A stretch of DNA of 64,000 nucleotides from Rahnella victoriana. GTDB taxonomy: Bacteria > Pseudomonadota > Gammaproteobacteria > Enterobacterales > Enterobacteriaceae. The notes under the pieces were generated by a model. It saw nothing but the letters and a program-made list of their open reading frames with translations, was not told the origin of the DNA and did no database searches. A program made the position numbers and the translations under genes. Each line of letters opens with the position of its first letter. Within the stretch, counting starts at the first letter, position 1. The stretch lies in contig NZ_SJOJ01000011.1 of assembly GCF_004330295.1 (NCBI RefSeq), forward strand, positions 62,001 through 126,000, read 5' to 3'. Below are positions 20,214 through 29,492 of the stretch, one piece after another.

Positions 20214-21101
20214 GTGATGATTAAGCAATACCTGCAAGTAACGAAACCAGGAATTATTTTCGGCAACTTAATTTCTGTCATCGGGGGATTTCTCCTTGCT
20301 GCCAAAGGCAGCATCGACTTCCCACTCTTTCTCGCCACTTTGGTGGGTGTTTCGCTGGTTGTCGCATCGGGTTGTGTATTTAACAACTTTATCGACCGCG
20401 ACATCGACCGGATCATGGAAAGAACGAAGAACCGGGTCCTGGTGAAAGGGCTTATTCCGCCGAAAACAAGCCTGGTTTATGCGACCCTTCTGGGTATTGC
20501 AGGCTTTGCGCTGTTGTATATCGGAGCAAATCCGCTGGCCATGTGGCTGGCAGTGATGGGCTTTGTGGTTTATGTCGGCGTTTACAGCCTGTACATGAAA
20601 CGCAACTCGGTATACGGCACGTTGATCGGCAGCTTGTCTGGCGCAGCGCCACCGGTTATTGGTTACTGTGCCGTTTCAGGCCAGTTCGATACCGGTGCGC
20701 TGATCCTGCTTCTGATTTTCAGCCTGTGGCAGATGCCGCATTCGTACGCGATTGCCATCTTCCGCTTCAAAGATTATCAGGCAGCAGGCATCCCGGTTCT
20801 GCCAGTGGTTAAAGGCATCTCCGTCGCCAAGCATCATATTATCGTCTACATCCTGGCGTTTATGATTGCGACACTGATGCTGACCCTGAGCGGTTACGCA
20901 GGTTACAAATACCTGATTGTTGCCGCTGCTGTCAGTATCTGGTGGCTGGGTATGGCACTGAAGGGTTACAAAACGGAAAACGACGTGTTGTGGGCGAGAA
21001 AACTGTTTGGTTTCTCCATCATCACGATCATGTCGCTGAGCTTCATGATGTCCGTGGATTTTAATTCTGCACCGACATCGTTGCTGACCTACGTTTGGTA
21101 A
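20214..21101 (+). CDS. cyoE: protoheme IX farnesyltransferase (heme O synthase)
   Basis: CyoE is an integral-membrane UbiA-family prenyltransferase that adds farnesyl to heme b to make heme O, the cofactor of CyoB. The first Asp motif [18 protein letters not shown] and the second loop [12 protein letters not shown] are intact, with about nine membrane segments. The reading starts GTG-ATG; GTG at 20214 gives MMIKQYLQ like E. coli, and the ATG at 20217 is equally possible. It is last in the operon and followed by a terminator. Confidence 0.98.
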   Translation: MMIKQYLQVTKPGIIFGNLISVIGGFLLAAKGSIDFPLFLATLVGVSLVVASGCVFNNFIDRDIDRIMERTKNRVLVKGLIPPKTSLVYATLLGIAGFALLYIGANPLAMWLAVMGFVVYVGVYSLYMKRNSVYGTLIGSLSGAAPPVIGYCAVSGQFDTGALILLLIFSLWQMPHSYAIAIFRFKDYQAAGIPVLPVVKGISVAKHHIIVYILAFMIATLMLTLSGYAGYKYLIVAAAVSIWWLGMALKGYKTENDVLWARKLFGFSIITIMSLSFMMSVDFNSAPTSLLTYVW

Positions 21102-21137
21102 CGCAAACTTCCAGTGTAACTCACTGAGATCACAGCT

Positions 21138-21167
21138 AAAGGCCAGTAGCAATACTGGCCTTTTCTT
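21138..21167 (+). terminator. cyo operon terminator
   Basis: AAGGCCAGTA/TACTGGCCTT with a GCAA loop is followed by TTCTTTT, 37 bases after the cyoE stop. Confidence 0.9.
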
Positions 21168-21273
21168 TTGCTCCGTCTCACGGGCAAATCCCGTAATATC
21201 TGCTAAAGATCCATCGTTTTACCCAGGCCGGCTTAATCATTAAAATGTCGGATTGTTATTTTGAGGTAGTAAT

Positions 21274-22638
21274 GTGAACGATAACCAGATGACCCCGCAG
21301 GAAAGTCGGGCGACATGGGGACTAGGGACAGTATTTTCTTTGCGCATGCTTGGCATGTTCATGGTTCTGCCGGTGCTGACCACCTATGGCATGAAATTAT
21401 CCGGCGCCAGCGAAACGCTTATCGGCATCGCCATCGGCATTTACGGGCTGGCACAGGCTGTTTTCCAGATCCCATTTGGACTGCTTTCTGACCGCGTTGG
21501 CCGCAAACCACTGATCGTCTTCGGTCTGGTCATCTTCTGCATCGGCAGCATTGTGGCTGCTTCCACCGACTCTATCTGGGGCGTGATCATTGGTCGTGCC
21601 CTGCAAGGCTCCGGCGCGATTGCTGCCGCCGTGATGGCCCTGCTTTCTGACCTGACCCGCGAACAAAACCGCACCAAAGCGATGGCGTTTATCGGTATCA
21701 GTTTCGGTATTACCTTTGCGATTGCGATGGTACTCGGGCCGATCATTACCCACGCCTGGGGTTTACACGCCCTGTTCTGGGCAATCGCCGTGCTGACCAT
21801 TGTCGGCATCATCATTACCGTCGCCGTGGTGCCCTCCCCTGCCACGCATATCCTGAACCGTGAATCGAGCATGGTAAAAGGCAGTTTCGGTAAAGTGATG
21901 GGCAACCCCAAATTGCTGAAGCTGAATTTCGGCATTTTATGTTTGCACGTATTGCTGATGTCGAGCTTCGTGGTGTTACCGCAAGTCATGGAACACGCGG
22001 GCTTCCCGCCGAGTGAGCACTGGCGCGTGTATCTGATCACCATGCTGACGTCATTCGTCGCGGTGATCCCGGTGATTATCTACGCCGAGAAAAAGCGTCA
22101 CATGAAGCAGGTTTTCATGGGCTGCGTGGTGGTGTTGCTGCTGGCAGAAGTCGTGCTGTGGGCAGCGGGTCTGCATTTATGGGCCGTGATTGCCGGTATT
22201 CAGCTGTTCTTCCTGGCCTTCAATGTGATGGAAGCGATTCTGCCTTCGCTTATCAGTAAAGAATCGCCTGCGGGCTACAAAGGCACGGCGATGGGGCTTT
22301 ACTCCACCAGCCAGTTTATCGGCGTAGCGATTGGCGGCAGCTTGGGCGGTTACGTCTACGGTCACGCCGGTGCCGGTGCGGTATTCCTGGTGTGTGCGGC
22401 GATTGCCATGGTCTGGCTGCTGGTCAGTTCCACCATGACCGAACCGCCGTATGTCAGCAGTCTGCGTATCACGTTATCTGAGCTGGCAGTGAAAGATTCC
22501 GCCCTGCAGGCGCGCATTCTCGCCCAGCCGGGCGTGGCAGAAGCGGTTGTCGTACCGGAAGAATTCAGTGCCTATGTGAAAGTAGATACCAAACAGACCA
22601 ACCGCAAAGCACTCGAGCAACTGGTCAGCGCCGCCTGA
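21274..22638 (+). CDS. yajR: MFS transporter YajR
   Basis: YajR is a major facilitator transporter whose substrate is not established. The 454-residue protein has about 12 membrane segments, the MFS motif A in FGLLSDRVGRKPLI, and a soluble C-terminal ferredoxin-like domain (about 385-454; LAQPGVAEAVVVPEEFSAYVKVD), the distinguishing YAM domain of YajR. The start is ambiguous: GTG at 21274 follows TGAGGTAGTAAT. It lies next to cyoE, as in E. coli, and ends with its own terminator. Confidence 0.93.
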   Translation: MNDNQMTPQESRATWGLGTVFSLRMLGMFMVLPVLTTYGMKLSGASETLIGIAIGIYGLAQAVFQIPFGLLSDRVGRKPLIVFGLVIFCIGSIVAASTDSIWGVIIGRALQGSGAIAAAVMALLSDLTREQNRTKAMAFIGISFGITFAIAMVLGPIITHAWGLHALFWAIAVLTIVGIIITVAVVPSPATHILNRESSMVKGSFGKVMGNPKLLKLNFGILCLHVLLMSSFVVLPQVMEHAGFPPSEHWRVYLITMLTSFVAVIPVIIYAEKKRHMKQVFMGCVVVLLLAEVVLWAAGLHLWAVIAGIQLFFLAFNVMEAILPSLISKESPAGYKGTAMGLYSTSQFIGVAIGGSLGGYVYGHAGAGAVFLVCAAIAMVWLLVSSTMTEPPYVSSLRITLSELAVKDSALQARILAQPGVAEAVVVPEEFSAYVKVDTKQTNRKALEQLVSAA

Positions 22639-22653
22639 CATCTCCCTGCTTAA

Positions 22654-22690
22654 AAACGCTGTACCGGGAAACTGGCACAGCGTTTCATTT
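22654..22690 (+). terminator. yajR terminator
   Basis: AAACGCTGT/ACAGCGTTT pairs round a 14-base loop with a small inner CC/GG helix and is followed by CATTTTAT. Confidence 0.8.
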
Positions 22691-22756
22691 TATCCCCACC
22701 GCGTGACCTCCCTCACTTAAAAAACCTCAATAATCATTATCCTCAGGAATTCCTTA

Positions 22757-22770
22757 ACAAAAATTTTTGT
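22757..22770 (+). promoter_or_regulatory. perfect palindrome before the Gfo/Idh gene
   Basis: ACAAAAATTTTTGT is a perfect 14-base palindrome 36 bases before the start of the oxidoreductase. Position and symmetry suit an operator, but AT-rich palindromes also arise by chance. Confidence 0.35.
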
Positions 22771-22805
22771 CAGTGATGACGGCTTTCGGGCCTTTTGAGG
22801 ATCTC

Positions 22806-24104
22806 ATGAAAACATATGCTCTCGTTGGCACCGGCGGACGCTCGGGTTTATACATTGAAGCGATCACCGGCAAGTACCGCCACAACGCAAAATTTGTGGC
22901 CTTCTGTGATACAAACCAGACGCGAATGGATTATGCGAACCGGCAACTGGAGCAGAACGGCGTCGCCCCGGTATCCACCTGGAAAGCGTCTGATTTCAAT
23001 GCGATGCTCGATGAAACTAAACCCGATATCGTGATTGTCACCAGCATGGATCGCACGCATGACGATTACATCGTTCGCGCCCTGCACGCCGGTTGCGACG
23101 TCATTACTGAAAAACCGATGACCATTGATGAGCCGCGAGCTTTGCGCATTCTCGATGCCGTCGATGCCACCGGCTATCAGGTGCGGGTAGCGTTCAATTA
23201 CCGCTACGCCCCGCATCACAGCAAAATGCGCGAACTGCTGATGCAGGACACCATTGGCGAAGTGCTTTCCGTGCATTTTGAATGGCTGCTGAATACCGAA
23301 CATGGCGCCGATTATTTCCGCCGCTGGCACCGCGAAAAACGAAATTCCGGCGGTCTGCTGGTGCATAAATCCACCCATCATTTTGACCTGATGAATTTCT
23401 GGCTCAACAGCACGCCGGAGAAAGTCTATGCCCAGGGCGATCTGCGTTTTTACGGTAAAGAGAATGCCGAGAAGCGGGGCGTCACTCAGTTTTATCCACG
23501 GGCGCATTGTTATCCGCAGGCACAGAACGATCCGTTTGCTCTGCATATGGCCGATAACGCCCAGCTAAAAGCGCTGTATCTGGATGCGGAGCATGAAGAT
23601 AACTACTTCCGTGATCAGAGCGTATTCAGCGACGGTATCAGTATTGAGGACACGCTCTCGGTGCTGGTGAAATATCAGAACAAAGTGCAGCTGACCTATT
23701 CGCTGAACGCCTATCTGCCGTGGGAAGGTCTGAACGTGGTATTCAACGGCACCCAGGGCCGCATTGAAATGAAAATCGTCGAGATGTCTTACGTGAATGC
23801 CGGGGGTAAACGCGAAAACGAAGGCAGCATTGAGAAAGCCGAAATCACCGTTTATCCGTTATTTGCTGAACCCTGGAAGGCCGAATTCCAGCTGGGAGAA
23901 GGCGGTCACGGCGGCGGCGATAACGCCATGCTGGAGGATCTGTTTGGCGAACGTAAACACGATCCGTTACAACGCGCCGCCGATCACCGCGCCGGAGCGA
24001 TGTCGATCCTGACCGGTATCGCCGGAAATCTGTCGATGCAGCATGATAAACCGGTTTACTTTAAAGACTTCGAACTGGTGAAAAGACTGCGCCAGCGGAA
24101 GTAA
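22806..24104 (+). CDS. Gfo/Idh/MocA family oxidoreductase
   Basis: The 432-residue protein has an N-terminal Rossmann fold with the dinucleotide motif GTGGRSG (residues 8-14) and the family signature DVITEKPMTID, whose Glu-Lys-Pro places the catalytic Lys near residue 105. The C-terminal alpha/beta domain includes NYRYAPHHSKMRELL and VHKSTHHFDLMNFWL. Family members oxidise or epimerise sugars, inositols or sugar acids with NAD(P). The substrate is not predictable here. The start at 22806 follows TGAGGATCTC. The gene stands alone between yajR and yajQ, which are adjacent in E. coli, so it is an insertion or a lineage loss elsewhere. Confidence 0.88.
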   Translation: MKTYALVGTGGRSGLYIEAITGKYRHNAKFVAFCDTNQTRMDYANRQLEQNGVAPVSTWKASDFNAMLDETKPDIVIVTSMDRTHDDYIVRALHAGCDVITEKPMTIDEPRALRILDAVDATGYQVRVAFNYRYAPHHSKMRELLMQDTIGEVLSVHFEWLLNTEHGADYFRRWHREKRNSGGLLVHKSTHHFDLMNFWLNSTPEKVYAQGDLRFYGKENAEKRGVTQFYPRAHCYPQAQNDPFALHMADNAQLKALYLDAEHEDNYFRDQSVFSDGISIEDTLSVLVKYQNKVQLTYSLNAYLPWEGLNVVFNGTQGRIEMKIVEMSYVNAGGKRENEGSIEKAEITVYPLFAEPWKAEFQLGEGGHGGGDNAMLEDLFGERKHDPLQRAADHRAGAMSILTGIAGNLSMQHDKPVYFKDFELVKRLRQRK

Positions 24105-24110
24105 CCGCCA

Positions 24111-24135
24111 TAAAAAAGGGACGCATTTGCGTCCC
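24111..24135 (-). terminator. bidirectional terminator, mainly yajQ
   Basis: GGGACGCA/TGCGTCCC is flanked on the minus-strand 3' side by six T, and on the plus side only by GATCTT. It lies 10 bases after the oxidoreductase stop and 140 bases downstream of yajQ. Confidence 0.75.
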
Positions 24136-24159
24136 GATCTTAATTGCAAAGAGCCAAGT

Positions 24160-24270
24160 AATTTGAGCTGCAGGAAGGCGGCAAATGAAGGAACCCGATG
24201 AGCTTACTGGAGTAAGTGATTCGGGTTACTGAATGCAGCCAACGCATCTGCAGTTCAAAGAACGAAGGCT
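24160..24270. repeat. ERIC-like palindromic intergenic repeat
   Basis: About 100 bases form an imperfect palindrome: outer arms TTGAGCTGCAG (24163-24173) and CTGCAGTTCAA (24248-24258), and a central block GAGCTTACTGGAGTAAGTGA. The central block closely resembles the core of the enterobacterial ERIC/IRU repeat (GAGCTTAC..AAGTAAGTGACT). It lies between the convergent oxidoreductase and yajQ, the usual setting for such transcribed intergenic repeats. No second copy was seen in the window. Confidence 0.7.
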
Positions 24271-24272
24271 AT

Positions 24273-24764
24273 TTAGTCGCGGAAATTCTTGAACTGGAAG
24301 GGCTGGCCCAGATCACCTTTCTTAACCAGCGCCATCACGGCCTGCAAATCATCACGTGCTTTACCGGTGACGCGCACTTCGTCGCCCTGCACCTGCGCCT
24401 GCACTTTGATTTTACTGTCTTTGATCAGCTTGACGATTTTCTTCGCCAGCGCGGATTCAATGCCGGAATGCAGTTTGGCGTCAACGCTGTAGGTTTTACC
24501 GCTGTGATCCATCTGCTCAGGAATTTCCAGCGCCCCGCCTTCAATACCCCGTTTGGCCAGTTTCTCACGCAGAATATCGACCAGCTGGTTTACCTGAAAA
24601 TCTGATTCGCTGGCCACTTTGATGCTCTCGTTTTTCTCATTGAGATCGAAGCTGGCAGGAATGTTGCGGAAATCCCAGCGGGTTTGCAGTTCACGGCTGG
24701 CATTTTCCACGGCATTGCGCACTTCCTGCATGTCGATTTCGGAAACAATGTCAAAAGACGGCAT
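24273..24764 (-). CDS. yajQ: nucleotide-binding protein YajQ
   Basis: YajQ proteins (163 residues, same as E. coli) have two ferredoxin-like domains and bind nucleotides; members in other genera bind cyclic di-GMP and act as effectors. The conserved start [21 protein letters not shown] is intact. The ATG is preceded by AGGGAGAAGCGATT. Transcription appears monocistronic with panE divergent. The physiological role in enterobacteria is not settled. Confidence 0.95.
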   Translation of the reverse strand: MPSFDIVSEIDMQEVRNAVENASRELQTRWDFRNIPASFDLNEKNESIKVASESDFQVNQLVDILREKLAKRGIEGGALEIPEQMDHSGKTYSVDAKLHSGIESALAKKIVKLIKDSKIKVQAQVQGDEVRVTGKARDDLQAVMALVKKGDLGQPFQFKNFRD

Positions 24765-25004
24765 AATCGCTTCTCCCTGTAGTTTTTGTATTGCACGTTA
24801 TATGGCGTGCATAATACCGCCTTCAACCGTCGATGCCAAACAACAGCAAAGCACCGAACATAAAATGCCCCGATGGTCAAAAAGTGCAGGTGAAAATGTG
24901 ATGCGCAGCACAAATGTCTATACTAATAAGATAACCGGACAGCAGAATATTCTTTCTACAACCGGACTGGCCGGCGGATTTCGCCACAACTCCCGGGAGG
25001 CACA

Positions 25005-25916
25005 ATGAAAATAACAGTACTGGGTTGCGGTGCACTGGGACAACTTTGGCTTTCTGCTCTTTATCAGCAAGGCCACGACGTTCAGGGCTGGGTGCGTATT
25101 CCGCAGCCTTTTTGTGCCGTCAACGTGATCTCACCGGAAGGCATGGCTTTCAACCGCAATATGCCGACTAACGACCCGGAACATCTGGCACAAAGCGAAT
25201 TACTGCTGGTCACGCTCAAGGCGTGGCAGGTTTCCGGCGCGGTCAGCGCCCTGATGCCGATGCTCAATGATAACTGCGCCATATTATTGCTGCATAATGG
25301 CATGGGTACCATTGATGAGTTACCGGCGAACCGGCTGGCCATTTTACAGGGTGCCACGACCCACGCGGCACGTCATGAAGGCAACGCCATTGTCCATGTG
25401 GCGGCCGGTGCGACGCACATCGGGCCGGTGACACCGCGCGGTGCGGCACTGAGTTCGCTGGCCGACACGCTGCACAATGCCTTACCCGACGTGGCGTGGC
25501 ATGACAACATTAAACCGTCGCTGTGGAACAAGCTGGCGGTGAACTGTGTCATCAATCCGCTGACTGCGTTATACGACTGCACCAATGGCGATTTGCTGGC
25601 GTATGCCGGTCAGATTGAGCAGATCTGTCAGGAAGTGGCGCAGGTGATGGCGATTGAAGGCGTTGAAATTCACAATGAATCGCTGCTCAGTTTTGTCTAT
25701 CAGGTGATTGATTCCACCTCCGCCAATCATTCCTCGATGTTGCAGGACATCCGCAGTCAGCGTCATACCGAAATTGATTACATCACCGGCTATGTGTTGC
25801 GTCGCGGGCGAAAATTCGGCCTGAGTCTGCCGGTCAATACCCGCTTATTTGAACAGATTAAGAGAAAGGAAAACGATTATGAGCGCATCGGTTCTGGTCT
25901 GCCTGGCACCTGGTAG
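25005..25916 (+). CDS. panE: 2-dehydropantoate 2-reductase
   Basis: PanE reduces ketopantoate to pantoate with NADPH, a cytoplasmic step of coenzyme A synthesis. The 303-residue protein begins with the Rossmann motif GCGALGQLW (residues 7-15), and contains [31 protein letters not shown] with the catalytic Lys, and the substrate-binding NHSSMLQDI. The ATG follows GGGAGGCACA. It overlaps yajL by 38 bases, so the two genes are translationally coupled. Confidence 0.97.
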   Translation: MKITVLGCGALGQLWLSALYQQGHDVQGWVRIPQPFCAVNVISPEGMAFNRNMPTNDPEHLAQSELLLVTLKAWQVSGAVSALMPMLNDNCAILLLHNGMGTIDELPANRLAILQGATTHAARHEGNAIVHVAAGATHIGPVTPRGAALSSLADTLHNALPDVAWHDNIKPSLWNKLAVNCVINPLTALYDCTNGDLLAYAGQIEQICQEVAQVMAIEGVEIHNESLLSFVYQVIDSTSANHSSMLQDIRSQRHTEIDYITGYVLRRGRKFGLSLPVNTRLFEQIKRKENDYERIGSGLPGTW

Positions 25917-26487
25917 CGAAGAAATTGAAGCCGTCACCGTGATTGATTTGCTGGTGCGGGCGGGCATTAACGTGACCACCGCCAGCGTCGCAGGCGACGG
26001 CAATCTGGAGATCCGCTGTTCTCGCGGCGTGCGTATTCTGGCTGATACTGCGCTGGTGGATGTTGCGGATGACGAACATGACGTGATCGTGCTGCCCGGG
26101 GGTCTGGGCGGCGCAACCTGTTTCAGTGACAGTCCGCTGCTGGTGGAAAAAGTCCGTCAGATGCACGTCAGCGGTAAAATCGTCGCGGCCATCTGCGCTG
26201 CAACTGCGCTGGTGCTCGAGTACCACGACCTGTTCCCGGTGGGAAATATGACCGGTTTTCCGGGCTTAAAAGATAAAATCGACCCGAACAAATGGTCTGA
26301 TCGCCGGGTGATCTTTGATCCGCGCGTCAATCTGCTGACCAGTCAGGGGCCGGGCACGGCGATGGAATTCGCCCTGAAGATTATCGATCTGCTGCTGGGC
26401 AAAGCCAAAGCCGCAGAGATTGCCGCACAGCTGGTGCTCGCGCCGGGAATTTATAACTATACCGATGAAGGCGCGCGTGAATCCTGA
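25879..26487 (+). CDS. yajL: protein/nucleotide deglycase-like chaperone YajL (DJ-1 family)
   Basis: YajL is the closest bacterial homologue of Parkinson protein DJ-1. It protects proteins against oxidation and has been reported as a deglycase. The reactive Cys is C106 (AAICAAT, nucleophile elbow) with the Glu of SEEIEAV near residue 15. Length is 202 residues; E. coli has 196. The start at 25879 follows AAAGGA; the in-frame ATG 10 codons upstream lacks a ribosome-binding site. It overlaps the end of panE. Confidence 0.95.
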   Translation: MSASVLVCLAPGSEEIEAVTVIDLLVRAGINVTTASVAGDGNLEIRCSRGVRILADTALVDVADDEHDVIVLPGGLGGATCFSDSPLLVEKVRQMHVSGKIVAAICAATALVLEYHDLFPVGNMTGFPGLKDKIDPNKWSDRRVIFDPRVNLLTSQGPGTAMEFALKIIDLLLGKAKAAEIAAQLVLAPGIYNYTDEGARES

Positions 26488-26519
26488 GCCACAAGATCCC
26501 GACAATAATTTGAGCAAAC

Positions 26520-26553
26520 AAAAAGGGGCTCAGCATTGCTAAACCCCTTTTTT
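26520..26553. terminator. bidirectional terminator between yajL and thiI
   Basis: AAAAGGGG/CCCCTTTT encloses a smaller AGC/GCT helix and is flanked by A and T tracts on both sides, serving convergent yajL and thiI. Confidence 0.85.
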
Positions 26554-26571
26554 ATATATAAGGACCGCGTG

Positions 26572-28020
26572 TTACGGGCGATACACTTTCACGTTATCGA
26601 AGCCCTGTTCTTTCAGATACAGCGCCTGCAAACGGCTCATTACGCCACGGTCGCAATACAGCAGATACGTTTTGCTCTGGTCCAGATCGCCAAACTGCGT
26701 CGCCAGCTTGTAGAACGCTAACGGCTTCACTTCGACGTTCTCCAGTGCCAGCGGCTGCGCTTCCACTTCATCCGGTGCGCGCACATCCAGAACGATGTCA
26801 GTTGAAGTGAACTCCGCGACAGTTTCCACTTCCGGCACCACTTCTGCCGCCTGGGTGGCAATTTCACGGATATCGACGTTTCGCGCTTCGCTGACCACTT
26901 TATCCAGCACATTGAAATCGAACATGGCTTCTTCGGCTTCAATCTTCGCTTTCACCGCTTTCACCGTCGGGCTTTTCGAAATCACACCGCAATATTCCGG
27001 CATGGTTTTCGCAAAATCTTCCGTACCGATCTCACGGGCAATCTTGATGATGTGCTCTTTATCGTGAGAAATCAGCGGACGCAGGATCAGCGTGTCAGAA
27101 ACGTTATCAATCAGACGCAGGTTAGTCAGCGTCTGGCTGGAAACCTGTCCCAGCGCTTCGCCGGTCACCAGCGCCTGCACGCCATAACGCTCAGCAATGG
27201 CTGACGCCGCACGCACCATCATGCGTTTCAGCACCACGCCCATCTGACCGTCTTCGATTTTTTCGAGGATTTCACCCACGACCGGCTCAAAATCCACGGC
27301 GATAAAACGCACACGGTGCGAGCTGCCAAACCGGTTCCACAGATAATGCGCGACCTGTTTCACACCGATTTCATGCGCCGCACCACCGAGGTTAAAGAAG
27401 CAGTAATGCACACGACAGCCGCGACGCATCAGCATATAACTGGATACGCCGGAGTCGAAACCGCCGGAAATCAGTGACAGCACATCTTCCTGCGTGCCAA
27501 TCGGGTAACCGCCCTGACCTTCGAGACGGCTTTTCACCAGCACCAGCTGATCGTCATTAATTTCCAGTTTCACCGTCACCTGCGGATCTTTCAGGCTGAC
27601 TTTTGCCGATTCGATGTGCTGATTCAGGCCGCCGCCGACGTAACGTTCCACTTCCGTGGACGTGAAGTCATGTTTACCGCGACGTTTAACACGCACGCAG
27701 AAGGTTTTCCCTTCCACTTCAGCACGATAGGCTTCCAGCGTTTGCTCGAAAATGTGGTGAACGTCAGTATAAGGACGGTCTTCCACTTCCTCGACATAAC
27801 GGATGCCGGGAATGCGACAGAGCAATTCCTGGATCAGGTCGTGTTTGCTTTCGTCTTTGCTGCGAACTTCGATATGATCCCAGTGGCGGACCACGGCCAG
27901 CGTCTCATCATGCGGTCGCACGATATTGCGAATGCTGCTTGAGAGGATCTTAATGAAGCGCAAACGCACAGATTGGCTCTTGATGGTGATTTCAGGGAAC
28001 AATTTAATGATAAACTTCAT
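26572..28020 (-). CDS. thiI: tRNA 4-thiouridine synthase / thiamine sulfurtransferase ThiI
   Basis: ThiI makes 4-thiouridine at position 8 of tRNA and passes sulfur to ThiS for the thiamine thiazole. The 482-residue enterobacterial form has an NFLD/THUMP tRNA-binding region (about 1-170), a PP-loop [11 protein letters not shown] that adenylates U8, and a C-terminal rhodanese domain with the persulfide Cys C456 (YLLYCDRG). The partner Cys near 344 is in PEYCGVISK. Length is identical to E. coli. It is divergent from xseB across a region of unusual inverted repeats. Confidence 0.98.
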   Translation of the reverse strand: MKFIIKLFPEITIKSQSVRLRFIKILSSSIRNIVRPHDETLAVVRHWDHIEVRSKDESKHDLIQELLCRIPGIRYVEEVEDRPYTDVHHIFEQTLEAYRAEVEGKTFCVRVKRRGKHDFTSTEVERYVGGGLNQHIESAKVSLKDPQVTVKLEINDDQLVLVKSRLEGQGGYPIGTQEDVLSLISGGFDSGVSSYMLMRRGCRVHYCFFNLGGAAHEIGVKQVAHYLWNRFGSSHRVRFIAVDFEPVVGEILEKIEDGQMGVVLKRMMVRAASAIAERYGVQALVTGEALGQVSSQTLTNLRLIDNVSDTLILRPLISHDKEHIIKIAREIGTEDFAKTMPEYCGVISKSPTVKAVKAKIEAEEAMFDFNVLDKVVSEARNVDIREIATQAAEVVPEVETVAEFTSTDIVLDVRAPDEVEAQPLALENVEVKPLAFYKLATQFGDLDQSKTYLLYCDRGVMSRLQALYLKEQGFDNVKVYRP

Positions 28021-28085
28021 GGCAGTCTTTTGTTAGCGGGTGAAAAAACGGGGTAGTAAGTCGCTGAATAAGGATCTAGGATCCT

Positions 28086-28137
28086 ATTATTGCTAAGCCA
28101 AATGTTGGTTCTGTGTCACATTGGGCTTAGCAATAAT
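28086..28137. repeat. large inverted repeat 1, thiI-xseB intergenic
   Basis: A perfect 14-base inverted repeat, ATTATTGCTAAGCC (28086-28099) and GGCTTAGCAATAAT (28124-28137), extends inward by a mismatch and four more pairs (AATG/CATT), leaving a loop of about 14 bases. No T-run follows on either strand. It lies 66 bases upstream of the thiI start. Confidence 0.75.
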
Positions 28138-28144
28138 ATCTGCG

Positions 28145-28180
28145 GCGCAGAGTATATCACTTAAAATGGGTACTCTGCGC
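28145..28180. repeat. large inverted repeat 2, thiI-xseB intergenic
   Basis: A perfect 10-base inverted repeat GCGCAGAGTA/TACTCTGCGC with a 16-base loop lies only 7 bases from inverted repeat 1. The loop contains TTAAAAT, a possible -10. Confidence 0.7.
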
Positions 28181-28296
28181 ACAAAACCCGACAGCAGATG
28201 TCATGCTGAACAGGAATGTCTCTTGAGGCTGAGCGCTGACTCTGCCGCCTCAGTACTTCGATCATCCATTCTGATCAACGATATTAAAAGAGAATT

Positions 28297-28539
28297 ATGC
28301 CAAAAAAATCTGCACCACCTGCCAATTTTGAAACGGCTCTGGCCGAACTGGAACAGATCGTTTCCCGCCTCGAATCCGGCGAGTTGCCTCTGGAAGAGGC
28401 TCTCACTGAATTTGAGCAAGGCGTCCAGCTGGCACGTCAGGGGCAACAAAAGCTGCAACAGGCAGAGCAACGCGTCCAGATCCTGCTCGACAGTGATAAC
28501 GATGCGCCGCTGACGCCTTTCACCCCGGAAGCTGAGTAA
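28297..28539 (+). CDS. xseB: exodeoxyribonuclease VII small subunit
   Basis: XseB is the small helical subunit of exonuclease VII, which degrades single-stranded DNA to oligonucleotides; several copies bind one XseA. The 80-residue protein has the family pattern [33 protein letters not shown]. The start follows AAAGAGAATT. It is first in xseB-ispA-dxs, with 5 bases before ispA. Confidence 0.97.
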   Translation: MPKKSAPPANFETALAELEQIVSRLESGELPLEEALTEFEQGVQLARQGQQKLQQAEQRVQILLDSDNDAPLTPFTPEAE

Positions 28540-28544
28540 CTGGC

Positions 28545-29474
28545 ATGTCTGAAGCGATCTCTCCCTCTTCCATCGACGGGTTTACGCACGACTTGCGCAA
28601 GATGCAAAAGCGTGTCGATGAGGCATTAACGGCGTATGTCAGCGCTCAGCCGCTGGCAGATTTGCCACTGGTTGAGGCCATGCGCTACGGTGCGCTGCTG
28701 GGCGGCAAACGCCTGCGCCCGTATCTGGTTTACGCCAGCGGCCAGTTATTCAGCCTTGATTTGAAAAATCTTGATGCCCCGGCGGCGGCTGTGGAATGCA
28801 TCCACGCGTATTCACTGATCCACGATGATTTACCGGCCATGGACGACGACGATTTGCGCCGTGGTCAGCCAACCTGTCACATTAAATTTGGCGAAGCCAA
28901 TGCGATTCTGGCGGGCGATGCCCTGCAGACCCTGGCTTTCTCCATTCTGGCTGACAGCGAGATGCCGGATGTCGCGGTGAAAGATCGTCTGGCGATGGTT
29001 TCCGAACTGGCACGCGCCAGCGGAGCAAGCGGAATGTGCGGCGGTCAGGCACTGGATTTAGCGGCGGAAGGTCATCAGGTTGATCTCGCCGCACTGGAAA
29101 AAATTCATCGTCACAAAACCGGTGCGCTGATCCGCGCTGCCGTGCGCATGGGCGCGCTGGCTGCCGGGGAAACCGGCCGTGCCGTTTTACCGATACTGGA
29201 TAACTACGCTCAGGCCATTGGCTTAGCGTTCCAGGTTCAGGACGATATTCTGGATGTAATAGGTGATACCGCCACGCTCGGTAAACGTCAGGGCGCTGAT
29301 CAGCAGCTTGGTAAAAGCACGTACCCTGCCCTGCTGGGGCTGGACGGTGCAAAAGCCAAGGCCGCGGATCTGTATCAGGAAGCCGTTGCCGCGCTGGATC
29401 AGCTCGCGGCACGCTCTTACAACACCGCGCCACTTCTCGCGTTAGCCCGCTTTGTCATTGAACGCGATAATTAA
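28545..29474 (+). CDS. ispA: (2E,6E)-farnesyl diphosphate synthase
   Basis: IspA condenses IPP with DMAPP and then GPP to make farnesyl diphosphate for quinones, undecaprenol and heme O. The two aspartate-rich motifs are intact: DDLPAMDDDD (near residue 88-97) and DDILD (near 236), with the GGKRLRP block binding IPP. At 309 residues it is slightly longer than the usual 299. The gene sits between xseB and dxs; the product also supplies CyoE, encoded earlier in this window. Confidence 0.97.
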   Translation: MSEAISPSSIDGFTHDLRKMQKRVDEALTAYVSAQPLADLPLVEAMRYGALLGGKRLRPYLVYASGQLFSLDLKNLDAPAAAVECIHAYSLIHDDLPAMDDDDLRRGQPTCHIKFGEANAILAGDALQTLAFSILADSEMPDVAVKDRLAMVSELARASGASGMCGGQALDLAAEGHQVDLAALEKIHRHKTGALIRAAVRMGALAAGETGRAVLPILDNYAQAIGLAFQVQDDILDVIGDTATLGKRQGADQQLGKSTYPALLGLDGAKAKAADLYQEAVAALDQLAARSYNTAPLLALARFVIERDN

Positions 29475-29492
29475 ACTTACTATGAGCAACTG

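Noticed and set aside
28021-28085. TPP riboswitch before thiI
   Set aside because: The conserved CTGAGA and ACC elements of the thi box are not present.
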